Positions 8,053 to 15,032 of a stretch of DNA of 23,376 nucleotides are shown in pieces. The stretch lies in IMG/VR virus record IMGVR_UViG_3300034198_012880, positions 1 through 23,376 of that record; one strand, written 5' to 3'. The first letter of the stretch is position 1. Each line of letters opens with the position of its first letter. Source of the DNA: a virus. A program made the translations under genes and the position numbers. The notes under the pieces were generated by a model, which was given only the letters and a program-made list of their open reading frames with translations, did no database searches and was not told the DNA's origin.

Positions 8053-8532
8053 TTATGGATAAACTCTTATTTCAATTGGGTAGTTAGTAAAATTTGGAGT
8101 ACCAGTTATTGTGCCATCATGATAAAAAAATCTATACTCTACATTAGTTGTAGGTAATCCATTCATACGTTGTGATGCAACAATATATGGAGATGTCCCA
8201 GCTGTAGAAAATGCACCACTAGACAACCATGTTTTATTATTTGTAAATGGTGTACCGGATGATGCTGTACCTCTAAAAGTACCTTCAGTTAATGAGGGTC
8301 TTGCCCATGTTAAAGCAACACCAAGAGTATTTTTTAACTCTATGACTGAAACTGTTGAACCATCATAACTTAATAATGCAGTATAAACCAAATACTCATC
8401 ATTATTTTTTTTGCTGTCAATCAAATCAATTAACATATCGCCGACTCTGATTGCTGTATTTGCCAATGGAGTGGTCTCATTCCTGATTACCTGGGCTTCA
8501 GTTGTTAATTCAGAATTCGTTTTCTGTGCCAT
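8053..8532 (-). CDS. Small tail-region structural protein, beta-rich C-terminus
   Basis: A 159-residue protein between the tail-tube genes and the chaperone. Residues 1-43 (KTNSELTTEAQVIRNET, then NTAIRVGDMLIDLIDSKKN) are a short helical module I recognise at the start of other Bacteroidota phage and prophage structural proteins, perhaps an attachment or trimerisation domain. The rest is Ser/Thr/Asn/Gly-rich with beta character and a motif of Thr and Pro residues near the end, like a small fibre or decoration domain. Its position suggests a protein that decorates or caps the tail tube. It lies 5 bases after the second tail protein gene. No enzyme motif is visible, and its exact role is not known to me. 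Confidence 0.55.
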   Translation of the reverse strand: MAQKTNSELTTEAQVIRNETTPLANTAIRVGDMLIDLIDSKKNNDEYLVYTALLSYDGSTVSVIELKNTLGVALTWARPSLTEGTFRGTASSGTPFTNNKTWLSSGAFSTAGTSPYIVASQRMNGLPTTNVEYRFFYHDGTITGTPNFTNYPIEIRVYP

Positions 8533-8537
8533 TATTT

Positions 8538-9008
8538 TTAATTAAATGAATTATCAAAACTGTTGTCAAATATCCTATTTGCCTGCACCGTTATCACTGG
8601 CTCATTATAAGGCTGTAAAACGCCTGTAAATGTGCCTATGGAATCATAAGAGTATGTTGATGATAACTCACTAAGCCATCCAGTGCCAGTATGTATCTCA
8701 TCACCTGCCTCAGGCATAGCCGGAGATAATTTCCATCCGATTGTTGTCTCTGACCTGAGTAATATTCTCAAATTTGTACCACTTATCGAGCCAGTTGATG
8801 GGTCCTGCAAATGCTGACCCTCAAATGAATAGCTTATCTCCAAAGCACCTGGACTTTTATCGGGACCGCATAAGGATGAAGCATCAATGACGTTCACACT
8901 ATCACTAATGCCAACAGAGGTAAGGCATACAATTGTATTGTAGTCCGTTCCACCGGCTGGATCAATAAATAGCAGCATATCGCCGCCCTGTACCTTATGC
9001 TCTGACAT
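8538..9008 (-). CDS. Major tail protein, second tandem paralogue
   Basis: A 156-residue protein about three quarters identical, by eye, to the product of the gene just upstream (9008-9439). Both share GGTDY, VCLTSVG, CGPDKSPG, SYSFEGQHLQDP and SELSSTYSYDSIGTFTG, and both look like tail-tube subunits that stack as hexameric rings. This copy differs mainly in surface-like positions and in a C-terminal extension of about 14 residues containing a duplicated FDNS. The start codon overlaps the upstream stop by one base (TAATG), so the two are translationally coupled. Possible roles: a second tube component, a tube decorated through its tail, or a specialised ring at one end. Tail-tube family assignment is from position, size and beta-rich sequence. 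Confidence 0.7.
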   Translation of the reverse strand: MSEHKVQGGDMLLFIDPAGGTDYNTIVCLTSVGISDSVNVIDASSLCGPDKSPGALEISYSFEGQHLQDPSTGSISGTNLRILLRSETTIGWKLSPAMPEAGDEIHTGTGWLSELSSTYSYDSIGTFTGVLQPYNEPVITVQANRIFDNSFDNSFN

Positions 9009-9439
9009 TAATCGTAAATTGTGATTGATGGGGTATTGTATGGCATCAGCGATCCGGTAAATGTACCAATAGAATCGTATGAGTAAGTTGAACTCAATTC
9101 ACTGATAAAGCCTGTACCTTCTTCAATCTCATCTCCAATAGCTGGAGATTCTGGAGCAATTTTCCATCCTATAGTTGTTTTATCACGCAACAATTGTCGC
9201 AGTGATGTACCACTGATTTTGCCACTCACAGGATCTTGCAAATGCTGACCCTCAAATGAATAGCTTATCTCTAATGTACCAGGGCTTTTGTCAGGTCCGC
9301 AAGCTGATGACGCATCAACTACGTTAACTGAATCAGATTTACCAACACTTGTCAAACAAACAACCGTGTCATAATCTGTACCACCATTGGGGTCAATGAA
9401 TAATAACATCGTACCACCTGCAACTTTATGCTCTGCCAT
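9008..9439 (-). CDS. Major tail protein, first tandem paralogue
   Basis: A 143-residue beta-rich protein, the first of two adjacent paralogues. It opens with EHKVAGGTMLLFIDPNGG and has the central block CGPDKSPGTLEISYSF and the strand pair STYSYDSIGTFTG. Size and place between the tail-terminator-like gene and the chaperone/tape-measure genes fit the major tail (tube) protein of a siphovirus. The ATG at 9437-9439 lies 18 bases after the preceding gene in an A/T-rich leader. As the copy without the C-terminal extension, it is the better candidate for the bulk tube subunit, though nothing in the sequence proves which copy dominates. Confidence 0.75.
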   Translation of the reverse strand: MAEHKVAGGTMLLFIDPNGGTDYDTVVCLTSVGKSDSVNVVDASSACGPDKSPGTLEISYSFEGQHLQDPVSGKISGTSLRQLLRDKTTIGWKIAPESPAIGDEIEEGTGFISELSSTYSYDSIGTFTGSLMPYNTPSITIYD

Positions 9440-9457
9440 TTTTTACTTTTTTTTATA

Positions 9458-9883
9458 TTATGAAATTACGAAAATATTTGACTTAAAAATCAATACCCTT
9501 GAAATATAGTTTTTGCCTCCCATCTCGCCATATCTCTCAATCCTGTCCTGTTGTATGCTAAGGTTCATCATCTGCAAATCAAATGCCGATAAATCCAGCA
9601 CCGATGTGCTAGTTGGTAAAATAGATTGTAAAAACTGCCCAACATAACCATTTAAGCTATATGATGAATTATATTTGTATTCCCATGAGTGAAAAGTCAC
9701 CTGTATTGTTGTCTGGGTGTCTGAGCTGTTATCTGTGGAGGCGTCCTGACTTATTGGGTCACTGATAACACAATACAGCTGATGTTTGACGTCATCAGGC
9801 TCCTCACCCTCAAAGCAAGGTATATCCAATGCGGTGACAGCATCAAAAAAAGCCTTGAATAGTGCGTTATTTATATCTTTCAT
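9458..9883 (-). CDS. Tail terminator / tail completion-like protein
   Basis: A 141-residue protein in the standard slot between the HK97 gp10-like gene and the tail-tube gene, where siphophages encode the terminator ring that ends tail growth and docks the tail to the head. The predicted order (N-terminal helix over residues 4-18, then CFEGEEPDD, strands with TTIQVTFHSWEYK around 79-91, a helix, and final strands) fits the DUF3168/gpU-like fold. Its start overlaps the end of the upstream gene by 4 bases (ATGA). Recognition is mainly by position and secondary-structure pattern, with few signature residues. Confidence 0.6.
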   Translation of the reverse strand: MKDINNALFKAFFDAVTALDIPCFEGEEPDDVKHQLYCVISDPISQDASTDNSSDTQTTIQVTFHSWEYKYNSSYSLNGYVGQFLQSILPTSTSVLDLSAFDLQMMNLSIQQDRIERYGEMGGKNYISRVLIFKSNIFVIS

Positions 9884-10413
9884 TTTAAATCCTTAAATAA
9901 ATTATTCAGATTCTTTATAAGTTCAGGGTTATTTTTATTTACTGCAGGATATAGAAAAGGCTGAGGCCTTATACCATTTCTGAGTATTTTTAACGCCACT
10001 GGATATGCCAGCTTTTCATCGAGTCCCCTATCTTTTAGCCATTGCCTGATTGATACAACCATTTCAATAAATGTCCCTCCGGTTCCTAACTTACTCATCT
10101 CAGCAATTTGTTTCCATTCCTTAGGCAATCCACCGACATAATTTGCGGCGAATTTACGCGTCCCAAATTCGATGTAAGATGCATAAAAAGCCGATGCCTT
10201 TACGCCTGCCTTCATGTTCAAATATTCAGGTGTGACGCTATTTTGGAGTCGTCCTGTGTTTGAGGCGCCTCTGCTTAATTGCATTTTTGCATCAGTCGCC
10301 ACATCATCAGCCCAAGCATTCAACTCACTTTGTACATCTTTTAATAATGAGTCACTCACGTTCTGATACTTTTTTATCAGCGCATCTAACCCTTTGACCT
10401 CAAGTTTTATCAT
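9880..10413 (-). CDS. HK97 gp10-like head-tail joining protein
   Basis: A 177-residue protein with the features of the HK97 gp10 family: an N-terminal GLDALIKKYQN segment, a helix carrying DVATDAKMQLSRG, the GRLQNSV motif at about 73-79, and ASFYASYIEFGT-type residues (here KASAFYASYIEFGTRKF, from about 92). Members act at the head-tail junction or in tail completion of siphophages. The C-terminal half carries an extra helical segment before the usual RPQPFLYPAVNK ending. It starts one base inside the head-closure gene stop (TAATG-like junction) and overlaps the terminator-like gene by 4 bases. Family call is strong; exact virion location is not resolved by sequence. Confidence 0.8.
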   Translation of the reverse strand: MIKLEVKGLDALIKKYQNVSDSLLKDVQSELNAWADDVATDAKMQLSRGASNTGRLQNSVTPEYLNMKAGVKASAFYASYIEFGTRKFAANYVGGLPKEWKQIAEMSKLGTGGTFIEMVVSIRQWLKDRGLDEKLAYPVALKILRNGIRPQPFLYPAVNKNNPELIKNLNNLFKDLK

Positions 10414-10994
10414 TAGAAGTATAAAATAGTCATGACTTCATCCATCTCAAAAGGAATGCCCCATAATAAGCTACCACCTGCACTGTCAAAATACACTTGC
10501 TTACCAGTCGCAGTATTTGTATCAATCACCACATATTGCACGCCATCTTTAAATGCACCAAATACCGTCTGCCCTATCAATTGCTCGAATTCAAAATATT
10601 GTATCGTCTCAGTGGCTGTATAATTAAGCACCTTTATTGTATCTGTATCCATTGGAGCGTCGCTGTTTATGTTTTCATCGATGCGGGTAACCTTCACCAG
10701 TTCCCAACTCTTCGCACCTTCATTTTTTATTGATATGCTGTTTATCCTATGCGGGATGTTATCATAATAAATCACATCGTTTGACCTGGTCGGTCTTTCT
10801 TTCTCATAACGCATGACGATAGTATAATCATATGACCATTGGTCCTGATTATAATCTCGATTGATATTCCCGCTTCGTTCCTGCACCTCAGCCCATTTAT
10901 TCCAGGCTCCTGTCTGCACAGCTACAATACCGCCAATCGTATTTTGTGATGTGGTATATCTTTTTAATTGTACTCTTCGATTGAGTTTATACAC
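10413..10994 (-). CDS. Head closure protein with extra C-terminal beta domain
   Basis: A 193-residue protein. Residues 1 to about 100 (LNRRVQLKRY, then GAWNKWAEVQERSG, and IPHRINSISI) fit the SPP1 gp16 / phage head-tail joining family, a ring that closes the connector. Residues about 112-193 form an added domain (EFEQLIGQTVFGAFKDG, GKQVYFDSAGGSL) that the basic family lacks and that I associate with Bacteroidota phage structural proteins. The start is a GTG at 10992-10994, inside the end of the upstream gene (8-base overlap); no in-frame ATG gives a complete N-terminus. The second domain may strengthen the neck or carry neck decorations; that is inference. Confidence 0.72.
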   Translation of the reverse strand: MYKLNRRVQLKRYTTSQNTIGGIVAVQTGAWNKWAEVQERSGNINRDYNQDQWSYDYTIVMRYEKERPTRSNDVIYYDNIPHRINSISIKNEGAKSWELVKVTRIDENINSDAPMDTDTIKVLNYTATETIQYFEFEQLIGQTVFGAFKDGVQYVVIDTNTATGKQVYFDSAGGSLLWGIPFEMDEVMTILYF

Positions 10995-11505
10995 GTCTGA
11001 ATGGTTTTAGTATCATCTTAGCAATTGGTCCCACATCCTCAACACCCTCAGATCTGTTGTCATACAGATAATAAATCGCATTTAATAACCCTGTCTTTAA
11101 TATCTCAGGTAACTCCACATAACCCCCGGAATATTCAGCCGTCAAATTATCCCAACAAGGATATTCAAGCCTCATAAACTCATTGCCCCTGAGTGTGTAA
11201 TCAGTATCAACAGTCAAAATATTACCCTCATCATCAGTAATCTGATATATCTCATTTATTGGACCATAAGGCAAAAACATATTGCCATTGACATTATTTA
11301 TCACCGCCGTCACATCCTTCTGCACAAAAGCTACTCCGGTGTAAGCTTCACACATCTGCCTCGCCGCCGTTATCAATGCAATGATTAGATTGTCATCATT
11401 GCTAATGTCAATCTTACAAAAATCCTTTGCCTCAGTTAATGTCACAGGCTCAGTGATACCGCTTTCATCAAACTGGACATCATATACACAATTATAATCG
11501 AGCAT
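10987..11505 (-). CDS. Head-tail adaptor, gp6/gp15-like
   Basis: A 172-residue mostly helical protein. The segment VTLTEAKDFCKIDISNDDNL (21-40) followed by LITAARQMCEAYTG is the signature of the phage gp6-like connector family, which binds below the portal as a ring of twelve. A central beta insertion (about 62-118) and a final helix pair (LKTGLLNAIYYLYDNR) complete the family pattern. The start codon lies only 11 bases after a strong intrinsic terminator, which leaves no space for its own promoter, so its expression must depend on readthrough or on RNA processing. It is the first gene of the connector/tail series. Confidence 0.8.
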   Translation of the reverse strand: MLDYNCVYDVQFDESGITEPVTLTEAKDFCKIDISNDDNLIIALITAARQMCEAYTGVAFVQKDVTAVINNVNGNMFLPYGPINEIYQITDDEGNILTVDTDYTLRGNEFMRLEYPCWDNLTAEYSGGYVELPEILKTGLLNAIYYLYDNRSEGVEDVGPIAKMILKPFRRV

Positions 11506-11516
11506 ATTATTATTTT

Positions 11517-11546
11517 AAAAAGCCCCACCCTAAAGGGCAGGGCCTT
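11517..11546 (-). terminator. Intrinsic terminator after the major capsid gene
   Basis: Read on the minus strand, a 12-pair stem (with three G-U pairs) closes a TTTA loop at 11531-11534 and runs into TTTTT at 11521-11517. The G-U pairs become A-C mismatches on the plus strand, so the hairpin is clearly stronger in the direction of gene transcription. It lies 31 bases after the capsid stop and 11 bases before the next start. Confidence 0.85.
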
Positions 11547-11577
11547 ATTTATCAACTAACAAACCAAACCCGCACTA

Positions 11578-12774
11578 TTATGCAACGTTTCCAAGATCTG
11601 TGTAGATTGCAGATGCTGGCAACATCAGGTTGATTTCTTCCTGACACTCGATACGAGCAGTGATAAGGTTTCTTTGGAAATTGTCGCTATCTTCCATAGA
11701 GAACTCAACAGTCAAAGCTTCAGTCTCAACTCTCTCCAGGTAATCAGCATCGATGATCAAAATCTTGTCATCAGTAGCCCAAGTAGCAGAGATGATCGGT
11801 GTACCGCCGATGGTGATTCCACCATTAGGAGCAGACACAACACCACCACTTCCTTGATAGTATCCATTAGTGTACAACAGCTTATTCAAACGAGCCAACT
11901 GTGAAGGGTGAACGATAGCGTAAGATGCGTTAAAGTTAGCAGCCTGAGTGTTGGCAATTAAGTCAATGATAGCCTTAATGTCATCAGTCTCGGAGGTCGT
12001 TGTAGTACCAGTTGCTGCACCTGTAACGGTAGTGTAAAAAAGACCATTCTCTTTTTTGTAGAAATCTCTCATCAACAAACGTGGGAGAGTTGTCTGCATG
12101 TAAGGTAATTGCTTAGCCATTTGCTTAGAGAAACGAGCAAACCCAGCGATGTAGTTCTCAACAACTTTCACCTCAGTGAAATCATAGTCAACCTGACCCT
12201 TCACTGCACCTTCAGTCTGCTGAGCCAATGCACCTTCACCACCAGTCTCACGATACTGTACATAAAGTCCAGTTGGAGATACTGCAGTTGGGATAAGGTC
12301 ACGGAAATTGATTTTCTGAGCTGGCAGGATAGCCTGAGTAGCGCTGTATGATGCAGTACCGTCACCAGTCAAGTTAGCACTCAAAAGCATGTTTCCAACA
12401 GCTTTCATTTCCATTCTGAAAGGCTTACCTTTCTTTACATTTTGGATGGCGTCAAAATTAGCCTCCAAACCTTCAGCGAACAATTGTCCGAATGATTTTT
12501 TCTCCACTTTACTTTCTTTTTGATTTTTTACACGAACCTGCAGAGCATCAAATCCTTTTAAGATTTCAGCTTGCTCGTTCTTAATTTTGTTTACTTCTGT
12601 CTCCATTGCCTTTGCGTCCATGTTAGATGCGGCAAACTCAGCAATCTTTGCGTCAACAGTCTCAATCACTGATTTCAATTGATCAGCAATCTCAGTCTTA
12701 GCTTTCTCGCTGATGGAAACTTCAAGGGCTGATTTTAACCCTTCCAGTTCTGCGATTAATTCTTTTTTTTCCAC
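11578..12774 (-). CDS. Major capsid protein, HK97 fold, with N-terminal scaffold domain
   Basis: A 398-residue protein. Residues 1 to about 115 are charged, helical and lysine/glutamate-rich, typical of the delta (scaffold) domain that the prohead protease removes. The mature part begins around residues 120-135 and has the HK97-type order: an N-arm, E-loop region (QYRETGGEGALAQQTEG, about 173-189), a spine helix, FARFSKQM, and P-domain/A-domain strands with AIVHPSQLARL and ITIGGTPI. The start is a GTG (12772-12774), two bases after the protease stop; an in-frame stop lies just upstream and the next Met is at residue 52, so GTG is the best choice. The protein forms the icosahedral shell. A strong terminator follows, suggesting that capsid mRNA is favoured over downstream mRNA. 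Confidence 0.92.
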   Translation of the reverse strand: MEKKELIAELEGLKSALEVSISEKAKTEIADQLKSVIETVDAKIAEFAASNMDAKAMETEVNKIKNEQAEILKGFDALQVRVKNQKESKVEKKSFGQLFAEGLEANFDAIQNVKKGKPFRMEMKAVGNMLLSANLTGDGTASYSATQAILPAQKINFRDLIPTAVSPTGLYVQYRETGGEGALAQQTEGAVKGQVDYDFTEVKVVENYIAGFARFSKQMAKQLPYMQTTLPRLLMRDFYKKENGLFYTTVTGAATGTTTTSETDDIKAIIDLIANTQAANFNASYAIVHPSQLARLNKLLYTNGYYQGSGGVVSAPNGGITIGGTPIISATWATDDKILIIDADYLERVETEALTVEFSMEDSDNFQRNLITARIECQEEINLMLPASAIYTDLGNVA

Positions 12775-12776
12775 GA

Positions 12777-13526
12777 TTAGTTATTTTTTAGATTATTATT
12801 AAACTCACGCAATGCCTCAATCAATCCGTCATTTTTCGGCTCTGTGGATTGCTCCGGCAGAGTGTTTTTGGAATCGATTATAAACTGCGCTAATTGTTTA
12901 CTATGTAATAGCAACATTTGAATGGTGTCATCCGTTGCCGTTGTATTTCTGCAGAATTTCTCAATGGCATTGATGCGAGCTGAAAACAAATCGACATCAA
13001 AGCCACTTTTTAGCGATGTGATAGGTGTCATAGGATTAGCACCCCAAGCCGTCAATGATGAGCCTTCATAAAGCTTCATCTCAGTAATCTCAAACTGACC
13101 ACCCGCCGGATTAGCTAGATAATCCTCATAAGATTGAATCCTGTTTCTCTTCACTATTTGAAAGCCGATGGAATGCTCGGTAATCAGACCGCTTTCAATC
13201 ATCTTAATAAAATCCTCACCCAAATCATGACTACCTATCTGACTTTCATAAGCCAAGCCATAGTCATCCTCAACCAATGACTTAATCACACCTAATGGCT
13301 GTGATGGGTCATGATTAAGTAAATGCTTGATACGTGGCAATTTTGATTGTGGTCCTTGTTCCTGGATAGACTTAGCAAATGCACCGCGACGGATGATATC
13401 ACCGTCTGCATCCACATTGTTAAACTTGCTGAAATATCCAGTGACAATGCCTTGCTTGGCGTCTGTGTCCATTATCTCAGCTAACAGCAATTCATCTTTA
13501 TATTGATATACATTCTTCACGCTCAT
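12777..13526 (-). CDS. Prohead maturation protease, HK97 (S78) family
   Basis: A 249-residue protein. VTGYFSKFNNVDADGDIIRR (28-47), the LLNHDPSQPLG block with catalytic His72, and EHSIGF with Ser119 are hallmarks of HK97-type prohead proteases, serine enzymes packaged in the prohead that trim the scaffold domain of the capsid protein and themselves. The last 70 residues are helical and probably form the part that is self-cleaved or that tethers the enzyme inside the prohead. The ATG is at 13524-13526, 28 bases after the MuF-like gene, and the capsid gene starts 2 bases after its stop. Assignment is firm. Confidence 0.92.
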   Translation of the reverse strand: MSVKNVYQYKDELLLAEIMDTDAKQGIVTGYFSKFNNVDADGDIIRRGAFAKSIQEQGPQSKLPRIKHLLNHDPSQPLGVIKSLVEDDYGLAYESQIGSHDLGEDFIKMIESGLITEHSIGFQIVKRNRIQSYEDYLANPAGGQFEITEMKLYEGSSLTAWGANPMTPITSLKSGFDVDLFSARINAIEKFCRNTTATDDTIQMLLLHSKQLAQFIIDSKNTLPEQSTEPKNDGLIEALREFNNNLKNN

Positions 13527-13554
13527 AAAGTTAATAAATTTATTTATACAAAAA

Positions 13555-14340
13555 TCATGCTCTTATAATTCTGCCGTTCTGATCTCTCATAGCTTTAAAC
13601 GCCACCGTACAACGACAATTGACCACCTCACCGGCAGGCACCGGCTCCCCGCTTGAATCTGCGCCCTGCTTTCTTACACCTGGCTGCATCATTAGGATGT
13701 TGCCATACTTTGGTGATATCAACGTAAATGGTACCTCAATCGGTTGGCGTTTGCCGTCAGCCAACCGATGATCATGACGCGTCCGGTTGTCCTTTACCGC
13801 TATCCATATCTTTTCCATCTTATTGCCAGATGTCATCGCATAGATCATTGCTGCACCATTTGCACTGGTCACCGTTTCAGTCCTAGCAATCCTGCGCGCT
13901 CTCATAGATGACAGCTCGCTATTAGTCCTTAACTCAGCAACTATTTGCTCAAAACTCCACCCTAACTGCGCCGCCTGTGATAACACTTTTCTTATCACCT
14001 CCTTTGTGTATTCCGTAATCCCTGCAGCATCATTCAATAAATCAACGCCGTAATATTGACGCATCAACTCAATAATCCTTTCATTGAAGCCCAATTGCCC
14101 ATCAGCCTTCACAGACTCAGTCCTGGTCACTCTTGCCCATTGCGGACCAACAGTCTTGTAAAGATTGACCAAAGTATCGTAAATGGGGAACATCGGCACC
14201 AGGTTGATGTCTTGATATTTTATGAATGCATCGACTTGCGTCTGCAATGCCTTGACAAACTTTTTCTCATAGATTCGCTCATACTTTTGCTGGAATCTGT
14301 TCCACTTTCTCCAATATGCTGATTGCTCCGCTTTTGTCAT
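13555..14340 (-). CDS. Minor head protein, phage Mu gpF-like (MuF)
   Basis: A 261-residue protein taken from the ATG at 14338-14340, which overlaps the upstream stop by one base; a TTG three codons further upstream is a weaker choice. The MuF domain occupies about residues 120-250: RARRIARTETVTSANGAA (147-164), KIWIAVKDNRTRHDHRLADG (177-196) and the Cys motif NCRC (241-244). MuF-like proteins are minor capsid components, often a few copies near the portal, and take part in head assembly or are injected with DNA. Normally the gene follows the portal gene directly; here three small genes separate them. No toxin domain is fused to it, unlike some MuF proteins. Confidence 0.88.
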   Translation of the reverse strand: MTKAEQSAYWRKWNRFQQKYERIYEKKFVKALQTQVDAFIKYQDINLVPMFPIYDTLVNLYKTVGPQWARVTRTESVKADGQLGFNERIIELMRQYYGVDLLNDAAGITEYTKEVIRKVLSQAAQLGWSFEQIVAELRTNSELSSMRARRIARTETVTSANGAAMIYAMTSGNKMEKIWIAVKDNRTRHDHRLADGKRQPIEVPFTLISPKYGNILMMQPGVRKQGADSSGEPVPAGEVVNCRCTVAFKAMRDQNGRIIRA

Positions 14341-14639
14341 TATCCGCAAAGATTTGCAAATGTTAAGTTAGCAATTAAGCTAATAAAAAAGACCGCCCAT
14401 GTCTGATTAATATGTGGCATTGTAGATTCTCCAATATTACCAATCCATTTTGGCTTATCCTTGAATGACTCAACGCCAAATATCAATGCCACGCCAATAA
14501 ATGCACTTACGAAGCAAATTGGTGCGAACCATACAGCATGCTGCATGTCTAACAACTCAGCCGAGATGATAGGACATGGCGCGCCAATAATCAGCAACAT
14601 CGCCAAAAATATTTTAGGCACTTTTATTATTTTACTCAT
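14340..14639 (-). CDS. Small multi-pass membrane protein in the head module
   Basis: A 99-residue protein with hydrophobic segments at about residues 10-26 (FLAMLLIIGAPCPIISA), 35-55 and 80-96. The first could be a signal anchor. The polar loop 56-78 contains KPKWIGNIGEST. I do not recognise a family. Its start lies 4 bases inside the 79-residue membrane protein gene (ATGA junction) and its stop is shared with the MuF-like start, so it is translated with both. Number and nature of membrane segments suggest a holin-like or other inner-membrane protein, perhaps part of a lysis cassette moved into the head genes; this is inference. Confidence 0.55.
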   Translation of the reverse strand: MSKIIKVPKIFLAMLLIIGAPCPIISAELLDMQHAVWFAPICFVSAFIGVALIFGVESFKDKPKWIGNIGESTMPHINQTWAVFFISLIANLTFANLCG

Positions 14640-14875
14640 AATATATCTTTTAAGAATATCGGCAATGCACCGACAATCGTCGCAATAAAGTCATGAAGGT
14701 CAAATATCATCCGGTGCCTGTATACATCCCAAAGCTCTTTTGCTAATGAGAATAATATCACCACTAGTAAAGCCAGGATAGGATGCATAAAATAACCAAA
14801 TAGGCAATAAATAAGCCCGCCCACAATAAGATGATTGGCTTTATCAATTTGTTTTATTAGTATTATACTTTTCAT
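14636..14875 (-). CDS. Small membrane protein, VanZ-like/lysis-type motif
   Basis: A 79-residue protein with three hydrophobic segments (about 15-30, 33-46, 60-75). The pattern DKANHL...G, FSLAKELWD (41-49), and DLHDFIATIVG (59-69) resembles a family of small phage and bacterial membrane proteins with the order K-x-x-H, A-K-E-x-x-D and D-x-x-D-x-x-A-T-x-x-G, some placed near phage lysis genes. Its function is not established to my knowledge. It overlaps the 62-residue gene upstream by 32 bases and the 99-residue membrane gene downstream by 4 bases. Together these form a compact membrane-protein block between portal and MuF-like genes. Confidence 0.6.
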   Translation of the reverse strand: MKSIILIKQIDKANHLIVGGLIYCLFGYFMHPILALLVVILFSLAKELWDVYRHRMIFDLHDFIATIVGALPIFLKDIL

Positions 14876-15032
14876 CTAATTTCTTTTTCACATCTTCAAT
14901 CACCTGACTCCTTCGCCATTCGTTCTGTTGCCTCCTCAATGGACATGATGGATTCGGCATCAACTCAAGCATCATCATGCTCACCTTTGCCACAACTCGC
15001 CGGCTAATCTCATCAATTGTTTTATTATCCAT
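14844..15032 (-). CDS. Small basic helical protein of unknown function
   Basis: A 62-residue protein predicted to be mainly helical, with a Met-rich hydrophobic stretch (VAKVSMMMLELM, about 14-25), a Pro-Cys turn, and a basic Arg/Lys-rich second half (RRQQNEWRRSQ). It starts 8 bases inside the portal stop and ends inside the next membrane-protein gene, so it sits in the same tightly overlapping operon. I do not recognise a family. Overlap on both sides and conserved operon style favour a real gene over chance, but it is short. Confidence 0.45.
   Translation of the reverse strand: MDNKTIDEISRRVVAKVSMMMLELMPNPSCPLRRQQNEWRRSQVIEDVKKKLDEKYNTNKTN

Noticed and set aside
14341-14349. TTG start for the MuF-like protein, and similar TTG starts for portal (16372-16374) and terminase large subunit (17855-17857)
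   Set aside because: In each case an ATG lies within one to three codons and gives a better junction with the upstream gene or a family-typical N-terminus.
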